From contig BPGO01000005.1 in the NCBI GenBank assembly GCA_026003075.1, positions 1-64,000 of the forward strand: a DNA stretch of 64,000 nucleotides. The letters are read 5' to 3'. Both the position numbers and the translations under genes were made by a program. Origin of the DNA: Fimbriimonadales bacterium. GTDB taxonomy: Bacteria > Armatimonadota > Fimbriimonadia > Fimbriimonadales > GBS-DC. Below the pieces are notes generated by a model. It was given only the letters and a program-made list of their open reading frames with translations. It did no database searches and was not told the origin of the DNA. Below are positions 61,012 to 64,000 of the stretch, in pieces (the first letter of the stretch is position 1; each line of letters starts with the position of its first letter).

Positions 61012-63684
61012 TCACTTATCCACTGCGATTTGCACGCGCTTGCGCAACGCCGCCTGCGCCGCCGCCAAACGCGCAATCGGCACGCGGAACGGCGAGCAGC
61101 TCACATAATCCAGCCCCACTTCGTGGCAGAACGCAATCGAGTCGGGGTCGCCGCCATGCTCGCCGCAGATGCCCACCTTCAAATCGGGGCGCACCGCTCT
61201 GCCGAGATCAAATGCCATTCGGATGAGTTTACCCACGCCGTCGCGATCGAGTGTGACGAACGGGTTCTCGGGCAAGATTTTATGCTCCACATAGTAGGCG
61301 AGGAACTTGCCCTCGGCGTCGTCGCGGCTATAGCCGAAGGTGGTCTGTGTGAGGTCGTTTGTGCCGAACGAGAAGAACTGCGCATACTGGGCAATCTCGT
61401 CGGCGGTGAGCGCCGCGCGCGGGATTTCGATCATTGTGCCGAACTTGTAATCGACTCGCACTCCCTCGCGCTCCATCACCTCCTTGGCGACGCGCTCCAA
61501 GTGTTCGCGGGCGAGTTTCAGCTCGTTCACATGCCCAACCAGCGGAATCAGAATCTCCACATGTGGGTCGTAGTCGCGTCGTGCGGCTTCCGCCGCCGCC
61601 TCCAGAATCGCCGTGACCTGCATCTCCACGATTTCGGGGTAGAGCAGCGACAGGCGCACGCCGCGTAAGCCGAGCATCGGGTTCGCCTCGTGCAGTTCCT
61701 CCACGCGCTGGAGCAGTCGGCGTTTCTCCGCCAGTTCGGGCGAGTCGGGCGCGGTGATTTCCAACTGCGTCGTCTCGCGAATCAGGTCTTCATAGCGCGG
61801 CAGAAACTCGTGCAGGGGCGGGTCGATCAGGCGAATGGTCACGGGCAGCCCCTGCATCACCTCAAAAATCTCGAAAAAGTCCTGACGCTGGAAGGGGAGC
61901 AGTCGTCCCAGTGCCTCGCGGCGTTCTTTTTCCGTTTTGGCGAGAATCATCTCCTGCATAATCGGCAGGCGTTGCTCACCGAAGAACATATGTTCGGTGC
62001 GCGCCAGACCGATACCTTCCGCGCCGAACTCCAGCGCTTTGGCGGCGTCGTGGGGGGTGTCGGCGTTCGCACGCACGCGCAGGCGACGGAACTCGTCCGC
62101 CCATTTCAGCAGTGTGTGCAACTCGGGACTGAGTTCAGGCTCTTGGGTGGGCACCGCCCCCTTGTATACCTTGCCCGTACTGCCGTCGATGCTGATGTAA
62201 TCCCCCTCGCGCACGGTGAGCGTCTCGCCGTTCACTTCTACCGTGAACAGATTTTCGTGTTCGTCGACGCTGATCGCCTCGCAGCCTGCCACGCAAGGGA
62301 TCCCGAACCCGCGCGCGACCACAGCGGCGTGACTGGTCATTCCCCCTCTCGCCGTTAAAATCCCCTTTGAAGCCAACATCCCACCCACATCGTCGGGGTT
62401 CGTTTCGGGGCGCACCAGAATCACGGGTTCGTGCTTGCCCTGCTCCATCGCACGCTTGGCGTCGAACACGGCGCGCCCACTCGCGGCGCCGGGCGACGCG
62501 CCTAATCCTTGCGCCAGAAGGGGATACTCCCCTGTGGCGAGGGCGCTTTCGTCCAAGTATGGGTGGAGCAACTGGTCTAAATGGCTCGGTTGCACGCGCA
62601 AGACGGCTTCGTCGCGCCCGATGAGTCCTTCCTGCGCCATATCGACGGCGATTTTCACGGCAGCACGCCCTGTGCGCTTGCCCACGCGACACTGGAGCAT
62701 CCAGAGCCGCCCGCGTTCCACCGTGAACTCCAAATCCATCATGTCACGATAGTGGCGTTCAAGGCGGTCGGCAATCTCCAAAAACTGCTGGTACACTTCG
62801 GGCATGCGCTCGTGCAGCGCACTGAGGGGCAGCGGCGTGCGTACGCCCGCCACCACATCCTCGCCCTGCGCGTTCGGCAGGAACTCGCCGTACAGCTCGC
62901 GCTCGCCGGTGGAAGGGTTGCGCGTGAACGCCACGCCCGTGCCCGAATCGTCGCCCATATTGCCGAACACCATCGCCTGCACATTGCACGCGGTGCCCAA
63001 ATCGTGTGGGATTTTCTCGCGCTCGCGGTAAATCACAGCGCGCTCGTTGTTCCACGAGCGGAACACCGCCTCAATCGCCATCTCCAACTGCTGATACGGG
63101 TCTTCGGGAAACTCCTTGCCCTGATCCCGTACAATCTGCTTGAACTCTTGCACCAGTTCCTTCAGCGCGTCGGCGGGCACTTCGGTATCTTGCTTGACGC
63201 CCAGCCGATGCTTCAACGCCTCGAACCGCTCTTCAAATAGTCGCTTGGGGATATCCATCACCACATCGCTGAACATCATCACGAAGCGGCGGTAGGCGTC
63301 GTACACAAAGCGGGGGTTTTGGGTGAGTTTGACCATGCCGGCGGCGGTGGCGTCGTTGAGCCCGAGGTTCAAAATCGTGTCCATCATACCGGGCATCGAG
63401 AACTTTGCTCCTGAACGCACGGAGACCAGAAGAGGGTTGTCGGGATCGCCGAATTTTTTGCCGACGCGCCCTTCCACGATTTGCATCTTCTCGCGCACTT
63501 CGTGCATCAAGCCGTCGGGCAATCGCTGCCGCTTCATGTAGCCTCGGCAGACATCGGTGGTAATCGTGAATCCGGGCGGCACAGGCAGTCCGATATTGGT
63601 CATCTCGGCAAGGTTCGCCCCCTTCCCGCCGAGCAAATCACGCATATCCGCGCTGCCTTCCTCAAAGAGATAGACTCGCTTCAT
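61012..63684 (-). CDS. ppdK: Pyruvate, phosphate dikinase
   Basis: 890 residues, full length. Interconverts pyruvate, ATP and Pi with PEP, AMP and PPi. ATP-grasp domain (GGKGANLAEMTNIGLPVPPG), the phospho-His domain GGMTSHAAVVARGFGIPCVAG, and the PEP/pyruvate barrel ending DLKVGICGEHGGDPDSI. SD AGGAGG precedes the ATG. First gene of a two-gene operon with the GH10 protein. Likely used for gluconeogenesis or PPi-based glycolysis. Confidence 0.96.
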   Translation of the reverse strand: MKRVYLFEEGSADMRDLLGGKGANLAEMTNIGLPVPPGFTITTDVCRGYMKRQRLPDGLMHEVREKMQIVEGRVGKKFGDPDNPLLVSVRSGAKFSMPGMMDTILNLGLNDATAAGMVKLTQNPRFVYDAYRRFVMMFSDVVMDIPKRLFEERFEALKHRLGVKQDTEVPADALKELVQEFKQIVRDQGKEFPEDPYQQLEMAIEAVFRSWNNERAVIYREREKIPHDLGTACNVQAMVFGNMGDDSGTGVAFTRNPSTGERELYGEFLPNAQGEDVVAGVRTPLPLSALHERMPEVYQQFLEIADRLERHYRDMMDLEFTVERGRLWMLQCRVGKRTGRAAVKIAVDMAQEGLIGRDEAVLRVQPSHLDQLLHPYLDESALATGEYPLLAQGLGASPGAASGRAVFDAKRAMEQGKHEPVILVRPETNPDDVGGMLASKGILTARGGMTSHAAVVARGFGIPCVAGCEAISVDEHENLFTVEVNGETLTVREGDYISIDGSTGKVYKGAVPTQEPELSPELHTLLKWADEFRRLRVRANADTPHDAAKALEFGAEGIGLARTEHMFFGEQRLPIMQEMILAKTEKERREALGRLLPFQRQDFFEIFEVMQGLPVTIRLIDPPLHEFLPRYEDLIRETTQLEITAPDSPELAEKRRLLQRVEELHEANPMLGLRGVRLSLLYPEIVEMQVTAILEAAAEAARRDYDPHVEILIPLVGHVNELKLAREHLERVAKEVMEREGVRVDYKFGTMIEIPRAALTADEIAQYAQFFSFGTNDLTQTTFGYSRDDAEGKFLAYYVEHKILPENPFVTLDRDGVGKLIRMAFDLGRAVRPDLKVGICGEHGGDPDSIAFCHEVGLDYVSCSPFRVPIARLAAAQAALRKRVQIAVDK

Positions 63685-63832
63685 ACTTAGTTCCTCCTAT
63701 TGGTTTACTGTGATCGGTTGCGCGACGGCGGCGTCTGGTTTCGCGCCCGCGCCGTTGGGGGCGAAGCTGGGCGATGTAGCCCAGTATATTATGGCATGGA
63801 GTGGCGCGTTTCGTCGAAGCGGGGCGAAAGGG

Positions 63833-63838
63833 TATCCT
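63833..63838 (+). promoter_or_regulatory. Leaderless-type -10 box of the LptF/LptG gene
   Basis: GGTATCCT ends 8 nt before the ATG at 63847. Confidence 0.45.
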
Positions 63839-63846
63839 AATCGCCA

Positions 63847-64000
63847 ATGCGCCTGTTAGATCGGCTCATCATACGCGAGTTGTTGCCCCCTTTGCTCTTC
63901 GGTGTCGGGCTTTTTACCGCGCTGGTGTTTGCAGGGGGCTATGTGTTTATGATTACCGAGTATGCGGTGAAGGGCGTGCCTTTACCGCTGGTGATGGAAC
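63847..64000 (+). CDS. LptF/LptG-family permease, N-terminal part
   Basis: Runs off the right edge; 51 residues visible. MRLLDRLIIRELLPPLLFGV and the following hydrophobic helix (LFTALVFAGGYVFMI) match the start of YjgP/YjgQ (LptF/LptG) permeases, the inner-membrane part of the lipopolysaccharide export machine. This supports a diderm envelope. GGTATCCT lies 8 nt before the ATG. Confidence 0.8.
   Translation, partial: MRLLDRLIIRELLPPLLFGVGLFTALVFAGGYVFMITEYAVKGVPLPLVME

Overview
The window looks like chromosome of a diderm, moderately GC-rich bacterium, most likely an Armatimonadota (Fimbriimonadales-like) lineage. The evidence is indirect: two secreted proteins end in dockerin-like repeats of the form GDVNxDGxxDDADLLxVLFxFG, there is an LptF/LptG-type permease, and many genes have an extended -10 box GGTAnnnT only 6-8 nt before the start codon with no Shine-Dalgarno (leaderless genes). 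The lineage is inference; no rRNA is present.

Layout. 1-8 kb: end of an unknown gene, serS, an ArnT/PMT-like glycosyltransferase, a LysM-SH3-NlpC/P60 cell-wall hydrolase, and a 1,117-aa Dna2-like nuclease-helicase. 8-16 kb: a DUF4838 protein, a zinc-ribbon membrane protein, aspS-ispE, two secreted proteins. 16-21 kb: cobalamin-type metal receptor, tRNA-Gln(CTG), transaldolase-like fsa, an envelope-stress operon (ECF sigma, zinc anti-sigma, HtrA) with its own ECF-type promoter, a compact structured small RNA, upp. 21-35 kb: acs (split by a 1-nt frameshift), recF-dciA-comEC, a PPC/dockerin secreted protein, phhA-maf-aminotransferase, the rpe/ribD operon with an upstream PIN-type toxin-antitoxin pair. 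34-41.7 kb: a PASTA (pseudo)kinase, a secreted protein with 12 D-x-x-G-[ND]-D-x-Y repeats, an SDH-type protease diverging from serA, a GT4 glycosyltransferase.

41.7-55 kb is the accessory highlight: a 1,524-aa secreted Rhs/YD-repeat protein followed by its immunity gene and five more orphan Rhs tips, each beginning with a near-identical copy of the Rhs core end and carrying a different toxin (DUF4258-like, Tlde1/L,D-transpeptidase-like, HNH-like, Cys-rich nuclease-like, M91-like metalloprotease), each followed by its own candidate immunity gene. The rhs gene has a consensus promoter, a strong SD and an ATG, but this ATG is out of frame by one base across a run of eight G, suggesting phase variation (or a homopolymer error). 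A 146-bp MITE-like element abuts the -35 box of that promoter; a near-identical copy lies 27 kb away.

55.6-64 kb returns to housekeeping: ugd, an RNase H-fold protein, an HD-GYP response regulator, an aspartate aminotransferase-like gene, a GH10 xylanase in operon with ppdK, and the start of an LptF/LptG permease. A family of short palindromes (CCCCTCTCCCAC-n3-GTGGGAGAGGGG) sits in several gaps and has been inserted in frame inside ispE.
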